Assembly: GCA_963786495.1 (NCBI GenBank)
Contig: CAWAZL010000004.1
Location: 62,001 to 126,000 of the forward strand
Reading direction: 5' to 3'
Length of the DNA: 64,000 nt
From: JALZKA01 sp963786495
GTDB taxonomy: Bacteria > Actinomycetota > Thermoleophilia > Solirubrobacterales > 70-9
Below are positions 47,320-55,525 of the stretch, piece by piece. Each line of letters opens with the position of its first letter. Position 1 is the first letter of the stretch. The notes under the pieces are model-generated. The model was not told the origin of the DNA. It saw only the letters and a list, made by a program, of their open reading frames with translations, and made no database searches. The translations under genes and the position numbers were made by a program.

Positions 47320-47786
47320 ACATGGCCGATCTCAATCCCGGCACGAACCTGCGCAGCCGCGCCCGGACCATCACCGAGTCAGACCTCGTCTCCTTCGCCG
47401 CGATCACCGGCGACTGGCATCCGCAGCACGTCGACGCCGACTGGGCCGCCGACAGCCGGTTCGGCAAGCGGATCGCCCACGGCATGCTCGTCCTGTCCTA
47501 CTCGATCGGCCTGATGGGATTCGACCCCGACCGGGTCGTCGCCCTGCGCGGTATCGACTCGCTCACCTTCAAGCGGCCAGTCGCCATCGGAGAGACGATC
47601 CGAGTCGAGGCTGACGTCGAGGGCGTCCGCCCAATCGACCCCGACCACGAGCTGATCGAGCTCCGCTGGCGAGTCCTCACTGGCGACGACCGCCTGGCGC
47701 TCCGAGCGCGGGTGACGATCGTCCACCGAACGCGCCCCGGTGCCAGGCACGGTGCCAGGCACCGGGCACGGGAGTCACGCTCCTGA
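47316..47786 (+). CDS. MaoC-like hot-dog dehydratase
   Basis: 156 residues. The (R)-hydratase motif is complete: TGDWHPQHVDADWA with catalytic Asp 33 and His 38, then FGKRIAHGMLVLS. No FabZ or FabA gene is present in the operon, so this protein is the best candidate for the 3-hydroxyacyl-ACP dehydration step, as HadB does in mycobacteria. The last 20 residues (RTRPGARHGARHRARESRS) are coded by a REP-like repeat at 47,739-47,763 and look foreign to the fold, so the native end may be near residue 137. Confidence 0.88.
   Translation: MNMADLNPGTNLRSRARTITESDLVSFAAITGDWHPQHVDADWAADSRFGKRIAHGMLVLSYSIGLMGFDPDRVVALRGIDSLTFKRPVAIGETIRVEADVEGVRPIDPDHELIELRWRVLTGDDRLALRARVTIVHRTRPGARHGARHRARESRS
47739..47763. 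repeat. REP-like double palindrome GGTGCCAGGCAC
   Basis: Two adjacent copies of GGTGCCAGGCAC(C), each with five-base arms around a central A. They lie in the 3' tail of the MaoC-type gene. The same form, GG(T/G)G(C/T)CAG(G/A)C(A/C)CC, recurs at 59,948-59,980. Confidence 0.6.
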
Positions 47787-47837
47787 AGCTGAATCGAGTG
47801 GCTCGTCTGAAGTGCTCTATGGCGAGACGGTGCTCCT

Positions 47838-48644
47838 TTGAGCGGATTGCTCGACGGCAAGCGCGTTCTCGTGACCGGGGTGGTCAACCGGCACTCGATC
47901 GCCTATGCGATCGCCGAGGGGGCCCAGCGCGAGGGCGCCGAGGTCGTTCTCACCAGCTTCGGGCGCGTGCGCCGCATGACCGAGCGCGCCGCGCGCAACC
48001 TCGAACCCGTTCCCGACGTATTGGAGCTCGACGTCGATTCCGACGAGGACCTCGCGAACCTCCGCGAGACGCTTTCTGCGCAATGGGGCTCGGTCGACGG
48101 GATCGTCCACGCCATCGCGTTCGCTCCGCCCGACGCCCTGGGCGGCGAGTTTCTCAACACGCCCCGCGCGAGCGCGATGCGCGCGTTTGAGACCAGCGCC
48201 TACTCCCTTGGCGCGCTGTGCTCGGCCCTCGATCCGCTCCTTGCCGAGCGCAACGGCTCCGGCGCGGGCGCCAGCGTGGTCGGGCTCGACTTCGACGCGT
48301 CGGTCGCCTGGCCCGCTTACGACTGGATGGGCGTCGCAAAGGCGGGACTCGAATCCGTCTCGCGTTACCTCGCCCGCGACCTTGGAGTGAAGGGCGCCCG
48401 CGTCAACCTCGTCTCGGCCGGACCGGTAGCGACCCCGGCGGCAGGCGGCATCCCGGGCTTCGACCAACTCGCTTCGCACTGGAGCGACGCCGCGCCCCTT
48501 GGCTGGGACGAGCGCGATGCGGGTGCGGTCGCCGATGCCGTGCTCTTTTTGCTCTCGGACCTCTCCCGCGCCGTGAGCGGCGAGATTCTGCACGCGGACG
48601 GTGGCGCTCACGCGATCGGCGCGAGCGCCCAAGCCGTCGTCTGA
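47838..48644 (+). CDS. fabI: Enoyl-ACP reductase (NADH)
   Basis: Last step of each FAS-II cycle. 268 residues from a TTG start (ttgagcgga). Cofactor site VLVTGVVNRHSIAYAIAEGA in the InhA/FabI style, HAIAFAPPDALGG, and the catalytic pair Tyr 161 and Lys 168 in YDWMGVAKAGLE (Y-x6-K). SAGPVATPAAGGIPGF is the substrate-loop region. It lies 51 bases after the MaoC gene on the same strand and closes the lipid operon. Its stop codon directly abuts the stop of the convergent acidic-protein gene. Confidence 0.93.
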   Translation: MSGLLDGKRVLVTGVVNRHSIAYAIAEGAQREGAEVVLTSFGRVRRMTERAARNLEPVPDVLELDVDSDEDLANLRETLSAQWGSVDGIVHAIAFAPPDALGGEFLNTPRASAMRAFETSAYSLGALCSALDPLLAERNGSGAGASVVGLDFDASVAWPAYDWMGVAKAGLESVSRYLARDLGVKGARVNLVSAGPVATPAAGGIPGFDQLASHWSDAAPLGWDERDAGAVADAVLFLLSDLSRAVSGEILHADGGAHAIGASAQAVV

Positions 48645-48905
48645 TCAGTCGTTCGGATCCGTCTCGTTCGGGTCGTGCTCGACCTCGGAGGGATCCTCGC
48701 CTGCCTCAGCGCTCGGCGGGCCTCCCGAGGTCGCGCCGCCAGTCTTCTCAGCGGCATCGGCCGAGTCCTCGCCTTCCTCGACGATGTTGCCCTCGGCCTG
48801 ATCCTCGCGGGGGCGGTCGTTCTCCTCTTCGACGCCCGAGCCGTGTGCGTGAAGCGACGTCTCCGGCACTTCCTCGGCTTCCTGATTGCCTTCCTCGTCC
48901 GGCAT
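48645..48905 (-). CDS. Small acidic disordered protein
   Basis: 86 residues, rich in Glu, Asp and Gly (MPDEEGNQEAEEVPETSLHA, HDPNETDPND at the end) and with no hydrophobic core, so probably unfolded alone. The start is supported by a strong ribosome-binding site (AAGGAGGAG) seven bases upstream of the ATG at 48,905. It ends base-to-base against fabI. I do not recognise it; similar acidic short proteins are common as stress or histone-like buffers, but that is not shown here. Confidence 0.6.
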   Translation of the reverse strand: MPDEEGNQEAEEVPETSLHAHGSGVEEENDRPREDQAEGNIVEEGEDSADAAEKTGGATSGGPPSAEAGEDPSEVEHDPNETDPND

Positions 48906-48935
48906 GCACTCCTCCTTCGGTGGGGTGTGGTGCGA

Positions 48936-50111
48936 CTACCCCGAACTGCGGGCACTCACTCGCGCCCTCCCTCGCGTGACCGCGTCGGTGCCGAAACGCT
49001 CCCGAACCTGGTCGACCGCCCTGTCCAGAGCGGGGGAGGAGCGGCCGATCGGCAGCTCCAGCTGGACCGCGGCGCCGTCACCGAGCCCCTGCACGGTGAT
49101 CCCGACCATCGTCACTCCGCGCCGGCGCATCTCCGGCATCGCGTCGCGCGCCAGCGCCCGTGCCGCCGCGAGGATCGGCTCCGTGCCGGCGGTTGCATGC
49201 GAAAGGGTCCGCGAACGGGTCGCCCTCTTGTAGTCGCCGAACCGCAGCCGAAGGACGACCGTGCGGCCGACGTGGCCGCCCTTACGCATCCGGTGCGTCA
49301 CCCGGTCGACGAGCGAGACCAGCGTCGCGTCCAACTCTGAGTTGCGCAGGCGAGACAGGCCGAGTCCCCGCTGCGATCCCACTGAGCGCCGGCCGCTGCC
49401 GATCCGCACCCGTCGCGGATCGCGCCCGAGCGCGAACGCGTGCAGGCTCCGGGCACCGGCACGGCCCAGGACCATCTCGAGCTCCTCGCGCGTCATCGCC
49501 GCCACCTGGCCGACCGTCTCGATTCCCGCCGCGTGAAGCTTGTCCGCTGTCGAAGCGCCGACGCCCCAAAGATGCTCGACCCGGAGCGGGTGAAGGAACG
49601 GCAACTCGCCCGCGCTCGACACGGCGAGCAGTCCCTCCGGCTTCGACATCTTCGAGGCCATCTTCGCGACTCCCTTCGTCCGCGCGACCCCGACCGAGAG
49701 CGGCAGGCCGATCTCGTCGCGAACGCGTTCACGGAGGGCCATCGCGATCTCGACTGGATGGCCCGAGACATGCCCGAGGCCGCCGACGTCGAGGAACGCC
49801 TCCTCCAGCGACATCCCCTCGACGATGGGCGCGGTGTCGCGAAAGATCCGGAAGAGCTGCCGGCTAGCCCGAACGTAGGAGTCGAAGTCCGCGTTGACGA
49901 CAACCAGGCCGGGGCAGAGGCGGAGCGCCTTCTCGGCCGGCATCGCCGAGCGCACCCCGAACGCGCGTGCCTCGTAAGTCGCCGCCATGACGATCCCCGG
50001 CCCAACGGCGACCGGCAATCCTTTGAGCGACGGATCATCGCGCTGCGCGACCGACGCGAAGAACGCGTCGCAGTCGGCGTGGAGGATCGTCGCCTCTTCG
50101 AGCACGAACAT
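48936..50111 (-). CDS. dinB: DNA polymerase IV (Y family)
   Basis: Translesion polymerase, 391 residues, intact. Palm motifs: ILHADCDAFFASVAQRDDP near 9-27 (first carboxylate), MSLEEAFLDVGGL (second carboxylates). Finger and thumb: GIVMAATYEARAFGVRSAMP and SVGVARTKGVAKMASKMSKP, then HLWGVGASTADKL. The little-finger domain follows GLGLSRLRNSELDATL. No beta-clamp motif is obvious at the C-terminus. An SOS-box palindrome overlaps the first codons, so the gene is very likely LexA-controlled. If so, the start used may be slightly downstream, for example the GTG at 50,105. Confidence 0.94.
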   Translation of the reverse strand: MFVLEEATILHADCDAFFASVAQRDDPSLKGLPVAVGPGIVMAATYEARAFGVRSAMPAEKALRLCPGLVVVNADFDSYVRASRQLFRIFRDTAPIVEGMSLEEAFLDVGGLGHVSGHPVEIAMALRERVRDEIGLPLSVGVARTKGVAKMASKMSKPEGLLAVSSAGELPFLHPLRVEHLWGVGASTADKLHAAGIETVGQVAAMTREELEMVLGRAGARSLHAFALGRDPRRVRIGSGRRSVGSQRGLGLSRLRNSELDATLVSLVDRVTHRMRKGGHVGRTVVLRLRFGDYKRATRSRTLSHATAGTEPILAAARALARDAMPEMRRRGVTMVGITVQGLGDGAAVQLELPIGRSSPALDRAVDQVRERFGTDAVTRGRARVSARSSG

Positions 50112-50118
50112 ATGTTCG
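50105..50118. promoter_or_regulatory. SOS box (LexA site) at the dinB start
   Basis: CGAACATATGTTCG is a perfect 14-base palindrome of the CGAAC-N4-GTTCG form that LexA binds in actinobacteria and Firmicutes. It overlaps the ATG of dinB (50,109-50,111). A TTGACA on the dinB strand lies at 50,125-50,130. It is also 27 bases before the divergent lipoprotein gene, which could therefore be under the same control. Confidence 0.75.
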
Positions 50119-50144
50119 CACGCGTGTCAAGATAGGTTCCCGCG

Positions 50145-51301
50145 ATGAGCAACGGGGCCCACCTCCGGATTCCGGCCGCGCTGGCCGCGCTGGTCCTCGC
50201 GGGCTGCGGCGGTAGTGAGGGCAAGGACGCGAACTCGCCCGCGGAGTCCGAGCGCGCCACCGGCCGAAGAGCAGGACGGCCAAGGCGGAGACTGGCGACG
50301 TTGAGCCAACGAAGATCTGGCTCACGACGGGCGAACAGCTCAAGCCCGTGGAGCGCGATGTTGACGCTGGCGGGTCTGAGGTCGAGGCTGTGGCCGAGGC
50401 GCTGGTGGAAGGGCCGACGGAGAAGGAGGAGGGCGGCGACCTCGACGCAGCGACCGAGATCCCCGAGGGAGTTGAGGTCGAGAAGGTCCAGGTGGGCGGC
50501 GACGGCACCGCGACCGTGGAGGTCTCAAAGGACTTTCTCGCCGGCGTGCCCGCCGATCCGGGCGCGCGCGATGCTGCGCAGGACCAAGTGCTTGATGCCC
50601 GCCTGAGCCAGGTCACCTACACGCTCACCCAGTTCGACGAGGTCGAGGCCGCCAAGGTCGTCGCGGGCGGCATCTCGACCGGGCCGCCGCTCGAGCGCTC
50701 CGACTTTCAAAAGCCGCAGGGCGGGCCGCCGCCGATCACGAAGGCCAAGGGCTCGTACAGCTCGGGGACCGCCGCGGTCCAGCAGAAGCTGGCGAACCTG
50801 GGCTACCTGCCTCCGGGCGCGGTGGATGGGCTGAACGGCTACCGGACCCAGCAGGCCGTGATCGCCTTCCAGTCATGGGAAGGGCTCGCTCGCGACGGGA
50901 TCGTTGGCCCGCAAACGCAGGCGGCTCTTGCGAACGCCAAGCGCCCGAAGCCACAGAAGTCGGGGCCGGCCACGCGGATCGAGGTCTATCGCCAGAAGGG
51001 CGTGACCCTCCTCATCCGGGACGGCAAGACACGGCGCGCCGTACACACGTCTTCGGGCGCGCCATCGACCCCCACCCCTTCCGGGGGCTACTCCGTCTTT
51101 CGCAAGGAAAAGAACTCCTGGTCTGTGCCGTTTCAGCAGTGGCTTCCGTACGCGTCCTACTTCAACGCGGGCATCGCCTTCCACGAGTACGCGCAGGTCC
51201 CCACCTATCCGGCCTCCCACGGCTGTGTCCGCGTTCCCGCGCCAGAAGCCAAGTACCTCTACCGCTTCGCCAAGATCGGCATCGCGGTCGTCGTCATCTA
51301 G
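50145..51301 (+). CDS. L,D-transpeptidase lipoprotein with GerMN-like and peptidoglycan-binding domains, one frameshift
   Basis: Cross-links or remodels peptidoglycan through 3-3 bonds. The N-terminus is a lipoprotein signal (IPAALAALVLAGCGG; lipobox LAGC). After a shift near 50,260 comes a GerMN-type domain (TKIWLTTGEQLKPVERDV, EALVEGPT, TEIPEGVEVEKVQVGG), a PG_binding_1 domain (AVQQKLANLGYLPPGAVDG), and a YkuD domain with the active site SHGCVRVP in TYPASHGCVRVPAPEAKYLY; Cys is the nucleophile. About 385 residues. It shares a short divergent promoter region with dinB. It is followed by two exported-type genes that may belong with it. Confidence 0.85.
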
Positions 51302-51319
51302 CGCCCGGGAAGAAAGTCC

Positions 51320-51349
51320 TTGACAGCGGGCTCTTCGCGGGTGTACGTT
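51320..51349 (+). promoter_or_regulatory. Sigma-70-like promoter, possible leaderless start
   Basis: TTGACA at 51,320-51,325 and TACGTT at 51,344-51,349, with an 18-base spacer. A transcript would begin about at the GTG 51,357 of the next gene, which has no ribosome-binding site. That would make a leaderless mRNA, common in actinobacteria. Confidence 0.45.
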
Positions 51350-51356
51350 CACTCAC

Positions 51357-51923
51357 GTGGGGGAGGTCACACATCGGGGAACCACGGCTGAAGGCGTCGC
51401 CGATGCGCAACCGTTCGCGCGACCCTCTCGCCGCTCGATGCTCAAGGGCAGCATGGTCGCCCTTGCCGGCGCGATCGGCTGGGGAGCTGGAGCGGCAACC
51501 AACGGTGGCGGCGCCGCGACTGCTGCAACGGCTACGACCGGCACGCTGAGCCTCGACGGCATGCACTGGCGCGCTCCCGGGGCAGGCGCTCCGGGCGGCC
51601 TCGCAGGTCAAGGCGAGCTTCTCGGTGCAGGCGGGGCATCTCTCGGAACGTTCGCATCGACACGCCTTGCGGTGCCCGCGTCGCCTGGAAGCTCCGAGCG
51701 GGGTTCAGAGCTTCAGACCTTCAGCCTGGCCGACGGCTCGATCTTCGGCATCGGCCAGTCGGCCGCGGCGGGAGAGACGGCCGCGTTCGCGATCATCGGC
51801 GGCACCGGGAAGTATGCGGGTGCCACGGGCTCTTACACGGCGGCTCAGCAACCGCGCGAGCGTGGAGGCGACGGCACCGCCAGCTTCCAGTTCACCTTCG
51901 CCAACAACAACCCGACCAACTAG
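51357..51923 (+). CDS. Tat-exported protein with an allene-oxide-cyclase-like barrel
   Basis: 188 residues from GTG 51,357. A twin-arginine signal is seen in PSRRSMLKGSMVALAGAIGW. The mature part is glycine-rich with beta pattern: LQTFSLADGSIFGIGQSAAA, ETAAFAIIGGTGKYAGATGS, TASFQFTFANNN. GGTGKYAGATG is the turn typical of dirigent and allene oxide cyclase barrels. Bacterial members have no assigned reaction. It lies 23 bases upstream of the Hcp-like gene, probably in one transcript. Confidence 0.7.
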   Translation: MGEVTHRGTTAEGVADAQPFARPSRRSMLKGSMVALAGAIGWGAGAATNGGGAATAATATTGTLSLDGMHWRAPGAGAPGGLAGQGELLGAGGASLGTFASTRLAVPASPGSSERGSELQTFSLADGSIFGIGQSAAAGETAAFAIIGGTGKYAGATGSYTAAQQPRERGGDGTASFQFTFANNNPTN

Positions 51924-51946
51924 GACGACACAGGGAGAACCGAACT

Positions 51947-52372
51947 ATGGCCTCCGACTACCTTCTCGAGATCGATGGCATCAAGGGCGAGTCGAAGGTT
52001 CTTCGCGGCGCGGTTGACGTCTTCTCCTGGTCATTCGGCGCCTCGCGCCCAGCCAGCGTCGGAGGCCAGCAAGGAGCAATCAAATTCGAGCCGATTGCGT
52101 TTGTGAAAGTGAGCGACAAGGCATCGCCGACGCTTGCCCTTACGTGCGCGACTGGCAAGCACATTCCGAAGGCGGTGTTGCACGTACGCAAGTCCGGCGC
52201 GACGCAGGATTACTACGTGATCACCATGTCGGAGGTGCTGATTTCGAGCTTCTCGACATCAGGCGACGCCGACGACCGCCCCACAGAAGAGGTCGCGTTC
52301 AGCTACGGCACGGTCGAGATCCAGTACTCGACTGTCACCAGCGGCCCGATCAGCACGACACCGGCACCGTAA
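51947..52372 (+). CDS. Stand-alone Hcp-like (type VI tube family) protein
   Basis: 141 residues, intact. DYLLEIDGIKGESKVLRGAV followed by DVFSWSFGAS, AFVKVSDKASPTLALTCATG, KHIPKAVLHVRKSG, YVITMSEVLISSFSTSG and EEVAFSYGTVEIQYST is the Hcp1 pattern strand by strand. Hcp forms hexameric rings. No other type VI gene (TssB, TssC, VgrG, ClpV) is in the window and type VI systems are not known from this group, so another use is likely. The ATG has GGGAGAACCG just upstream as a weak ribosome-binding site. Confidence 0.85.
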   Translation: MASDYLLEIDGIKGESKVLRGAVDVFSWSFGASRPASVGGQQGAIKFEPIAFVKVSDKASPTLALTCATGKHIPKAVLHVRKSGATQDYYVITMSEVLISSFSTSGDADDRPTEEVAFSYGTVEIQYSTVTSGPISTTPAP

Positions 52373-52396
52373 GCCCGTTCTGCCTGAACTAAGCGG

Positions 52397-53869
52397 TTGC
52401 GGTTGAGTTCGTCCGCTCCGCTTTCGCTCGACCCCAAAGCCGTGCGAGTCGCCCGCGACGCGCTGGATGCTGCCGGTTTCGAGCTCGACAAGATCACGGA
52501 GGCGGTTGGGGTGCGTGACATCCGCCAGGTCAACATGGCACCGGCCGAGACCTTGCTCCTCCGTCTCGGAGACTCCGAACTCGACATGCTCGTGCGACTC
52601 TTCATCGTCGGCGCTCCCGCCTCAGTGGACGCCGCGGCAGCGATCCGCCCGACCGTCGCCTTCTGGGTGGAGCTAGGCCTCGCCGAAGTCGACGGGGACG
52701 AGGTGCGAGGGCTGATGCGCGTGGTTCCCGACGACGAGGGGATCCTCGTGAGCGATTGGCAGGGCTCGTCGGAGCGCGAGATCAGACCCGATCACGTCCT
52801 GGGAAACAACCCGACGGCGGCAATCCTCGACAACGTCACGATCCGATCCGGCGCGGAGTCGTTCCTCGACCTCGGCACAGGGTGCGGCGTCCAGGCGATC
52901 GTCGCGGCCAAGAACGGCGTTGAGGTCACCGCGACCGACCTCAACCCGCGCGCCGTCAACGTCGCATCGTTCAACGCCCTCCTCAACGACGTCGAGGTCG
53001 AATGTCTCTGCGGCGACCTTTTTGCGCCGGTCGCGGAACGCACCTTCGACCTCATCACGTCGAATCCGCCGTTTGTCATCTCGCCCGAGTCGAGCTATCT
53101 CTTCCGGGATTCCGAGCACGGTGGGGAGGGGATCACGAGGCGGATCGCAAAAGAAGCGCCCACGTACCTCCGTGAGGAAGGCTTCTTCCAGATGCTCTGC
53201 AACTGGGCCCACCACGAGGGCGAGGATTGGCAGGAGTCCCTGCGTGAAGCGTTCGCCGGGAACGGCTGCGATGTGTGGGTCATCCATACCGACGAGGTCG
53301 TTCCCGCGGTATACGCGAGCGGCTGGCTTCGCGGGGAGGACACGGCGCCTGAGCGTTTCCGCGACCAGCTCGATCAATGGATGACGTTCTACGAGCGCGA
53401 GGGAATCACGGCCGTCTCCTGGACCATCGTGACCATGCGCAAGCGCTCGGGCGGCGACAACTGGTTCGACATCTCAGACCTCGATGGAAGCATCGACGAC
53501 CGGTGCGGCGATCACGTGCGGCGCTGCTTCGAAGGCCGTGACTTCCTTGCGCGTTCGGACGATGAGGGAATCCTGGCCGCGCATCCGCAGGTCGCAACCG
53601 ATTCCCGTCTCGAGCAGCTGTTCGCCCCGGAGAAGGACGGCTGGGGCGCAGTCGGAAGTAGGCTCGCAACCGCGGATGGGCTCCCGATCGTCGGCAACAT
53701 CGACGCGCACGTCGCGAACATGCTCATCAGATGTGACGGCAAGACCGCGATGCGCGACGTCATCGCCCGAGGCGCGGATGAGGCCGGCGTGCCGCTCGAG
53801 GCGATGCTCCCCCACGGATTGGGCATGGCCCGCCGTCTTTTCGAGGGCGGCCACCTGATCGTCGAGTAG
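52397..53869 (+). CDS. Class I methyltransferase of the HemK/RlmG-like NPPF type with an N-terminal domain
   Basis: 490 residues, intact. Residues 1-130 are a helical domain (ETLLLRLGDSELDMLVRLFI) often seen fused to this methyltransferase in actinobacteria. The SAM domain has FLDLGTGCGVQAIVAAKNGV (motif I), TATDLNPRAVNVASFNALL and the catalytic TSNPPFVISP, the N-P-P-[FY] motif of enzymes that methylate a planar amide or base nitrogen. A C-terminal region of about 150 residues with RCDGKTAMRDVIARGADEAG follows. Start: TTG at 52,397 or 52,403. Target (protein glutamine, rRNA or small molecule) is unresolved. Confidence 0.82.
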   Translation: MRLSSSAPLSLDPKAVRVARDALDAAGFELDKITEAVGVRDIRQVNMAPAETLLLRLGDSELDMLVRLFIVGAPASVDAAAAIRPTVAFWVELGLAEVDGDEVRGLMRVVPDDEGILVSDWQGSSEREIRPDHVLGNNPTAAILDNVTIRSGAESFLDLGTGCGVQAIVAAKNGVEVTATDLNPRAVNVASFNALLNDVEVECLCGDLFAPVAERTFDLITSNPPFVISPESSYLFRDSEHGGEGITRRIAKEAPTYLREEGFFQMLCNWAHHEGEDWQESLREAFAGNGCDVWVIHTDEVVPAVYASGWLRGEDTAPERFRDQLDQWMTFYEREGITAVSWTIVTMRKRSGGDNWFDISDLDGSIDDRCGDHVRRCFEGRDFLARSDDEGILAAHPQVATDSRLEQLFAPEKDGWGAVGSRLATADGLPIVGNIDAHVANMLIRCDGKTAMRDVIARGADEAGVPLEAMLPHGLGMARRLFEGGHLIVE

Positions 53870-53891
53870 CGAGCGTGGCAGGATTGGCGGC

Positions 53892-55050
53892 ATGACTTCG
53901 ACGACCGCCACGCCCACAGACCTCTATTCGATCCCCCAGCAGCACCAGGACTTCCGCGACCTGGTGCGCCAGATCGCCCAGGAGCAGGTCACGCCTCGCG
54001 CCGCCGAGATCGATCAGACGGATGAATACCCGTGGGACATCCGCAAGCTCCTGAGCCGAGCAGGACATCCTGGGTCTGCCGTTCGCCGAGGAGTACGGAG
54101 GTACCGGCACAGGCACGCTGATGCTCCAGATGGCGGTCGAGGAACTCGCCAAGGCGTCCGCTGCGGTCGCGCTGATCCTGATGGTCCAGGAGCTCGGGAC
54201 GCTGCCGATCCAGCTCTTCGGGTCGGATGAGATGAAGGAGCGCTTCCTGCCCGACTGCGCGACGGGCGAGAAGTCGCCGGCCTTTTGCTTGAGCGAGCCC
54301 GACGCGGGCTCGGCCGCCGCCGACATGCGCACGACGGCCAAGCAGGACGGCTCGGATTGGATCATCAACGGCACCAAGAGCTGGATCACCAATGCCGGGA
54401 TCGCCGACTTCTACGTCGTCTTCGCGTCGACCGATCGCGAGAACCGCCGCGCGACGGCGTTCGTCGTCGAGAAGGACGCCGAGGGCTTCTCGGTCCCCAA
54501 GTACGAGCACAAGCTCGGCATCCATGGCTCGCCCACAGGCCAGCCCGTCTTCGAGGACGTCCGCGTTCCGGCCGAGAACGTGATCGGCGAAGCCGGCCGC
54601 GGCATGGCGGTCGCCCTCGGCACGCTCGAGCGGACTCGCCTCGGCGCGGGCGCGCAGGCCGTCGGCATCGCCCAGGGCGCGACGGACTACGCCAACGACT
54701 ACGCGAAGGAACGCCAGGTCGGAGGGAAGCCCATCAACGAGCTTCAGGGCATCCAGTTCAAGCTTGCCGACATGCAGACGAAGACAGCCGCCGCCCGCGA
54801 GCTCCTCTACAAGGCATGCGCGATGGCCGACCGTGACGATCCGCAGCTCGGGATGTACTCATCCATGGCGAAGCTGTTCGCGTCCGACACGGCGATGGAG
54901 GTCACGATCGAGGCAGTCCAGGTGCTCGGCGGCTACGGCTACGTGACCGAGTACCCGGTCGAGCGCATGATGCGCGACGCCAAGATCACCCAGATCTACG
55001 AAGGAACGAACGAGATCCAGCGCGTCATCGTCGCGCGCCACATGCGCTGA
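53892..55050 (+). CDS. Acyl-CoA dehydrogenase, one frameshift
   Basis: FAD enzyme that makes the alpha-beta double bond in acyl-CoA. About 385 residues. After a shift near 54,060 the text runs DILGLPFAEEYGGTGTGTLM, FCLSEPDAGSAAADMRTTAK (FAD/substrate), WIINGTKSWITNAGIADFYV, GIHGSPTGQPVFEDVRVP, YGYVTEYPVERMMRDAKITQ and IYEGTNEIQRVIVARHMR; the catalytic base is the Glu of YEGTNEIQR. Short- or medium-chain type by similarity. It starts 23 bases after the methyltransferase gene. Confidence 0.9.
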
Positions 55051-55090
55051 CGGCGCCTCGATCGTTTCAGGCTCCACGGCCTCCAGCAAA

Positions 55091-55231
55091 TAGGTGCTTT
55101 TCGTCCAAAGCACCGAACCCGCGAGGTCGGGATGAGCGCCACTGGCTGGCGGCAACCTCCCCCTCGATTTGGCCACGCGATCGAAGGTGCGATCGCCGCG
55201 GCCCGATGGCGCCGATCACGACTTCGGCGGT
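55091..55231 (-). repeat. Repeat A, first copy (141 bases)
   Basis: Nearly the same as 56,992-57,132 (two mismatches seen in 141 bases). It opens with the hairpin GGTGCTTTTCGTCCAAAGCACC at 55,093-55,114. The plus strand holds a 33-codon open frame (ATG 55,132, MSATGWRQPPPRFGHAIEGA) that a single C-to-T change interrupts in the second copy. This and the next feature fill the 475-base gap before the FG-GAP gene. No other gene is seen in the gap. Confidence 0.85.
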
Positions 55232-55235
55232 AGTT

Positions 55236-55397
55236 GCCTCGCGGTACCGTTTTGGTACCGACTGCTACGTCCGATGCGTCCTAGCTGTTCAACCGCGGGG
55301 ACCACGGGGACGCGGGGGACGTCAGCGAACGCATAGGCTCCTATTGAGGGTCGGCTGGGGGCCGAGCGGTCGCTGGTTCAAATCCAGTCGCCCCGAT
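55236..55397 (+). repeat. Repeat B, first copy, ending in the 3' half of a proline tRNA
   Basis: Related to 56,716-56,877 at roughly three of four positions in the first 115 bases (for example CCGACTGCTACGTCC), and exactly the same in the last 46 bases. Those 46 bases fit a tRNA-Pro(GGG) 3' half: anticodon loop CTGGGGG with T at position 33, T-arm GCTGGTTCAAATCCAGT, and acceptor strand CGCCCCG with discriminator A at 55,396. No matching 5' half (CGGGGCG plus D-arm) precedes it, so it is not a working tRNA gene. Such 3' ends are usual as attachment sites. Confidence 0.65.
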
Positions 55398-55525
55398 TCG
55401 CGGGAGCCCGCTTCCCGAGCGGAAAGTCGTCATTCGCGCATCGCGTGGTTCCCCCCGGAAGTGCCGACTAGACAAACTAGCCGATCGGCCCTACTATGGC
55501 TGCGGGAATCGATCCGGGAGGAAGA

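Noticed and set aside
51947..52372. A type VI secretion locus
   Set aside because: Only an Hcp-like gene is seen; no sheath, baseplate, spike or ATPase genes are in the window.
55236..55397. A complete tRNA gene
   Set aside because: The T-arm and acceptor 3' strand are present but I find no D-arm or 5' acceptor strand in the expected 40 bases upstream, and the anticodon stem is imperfect in the second copy.
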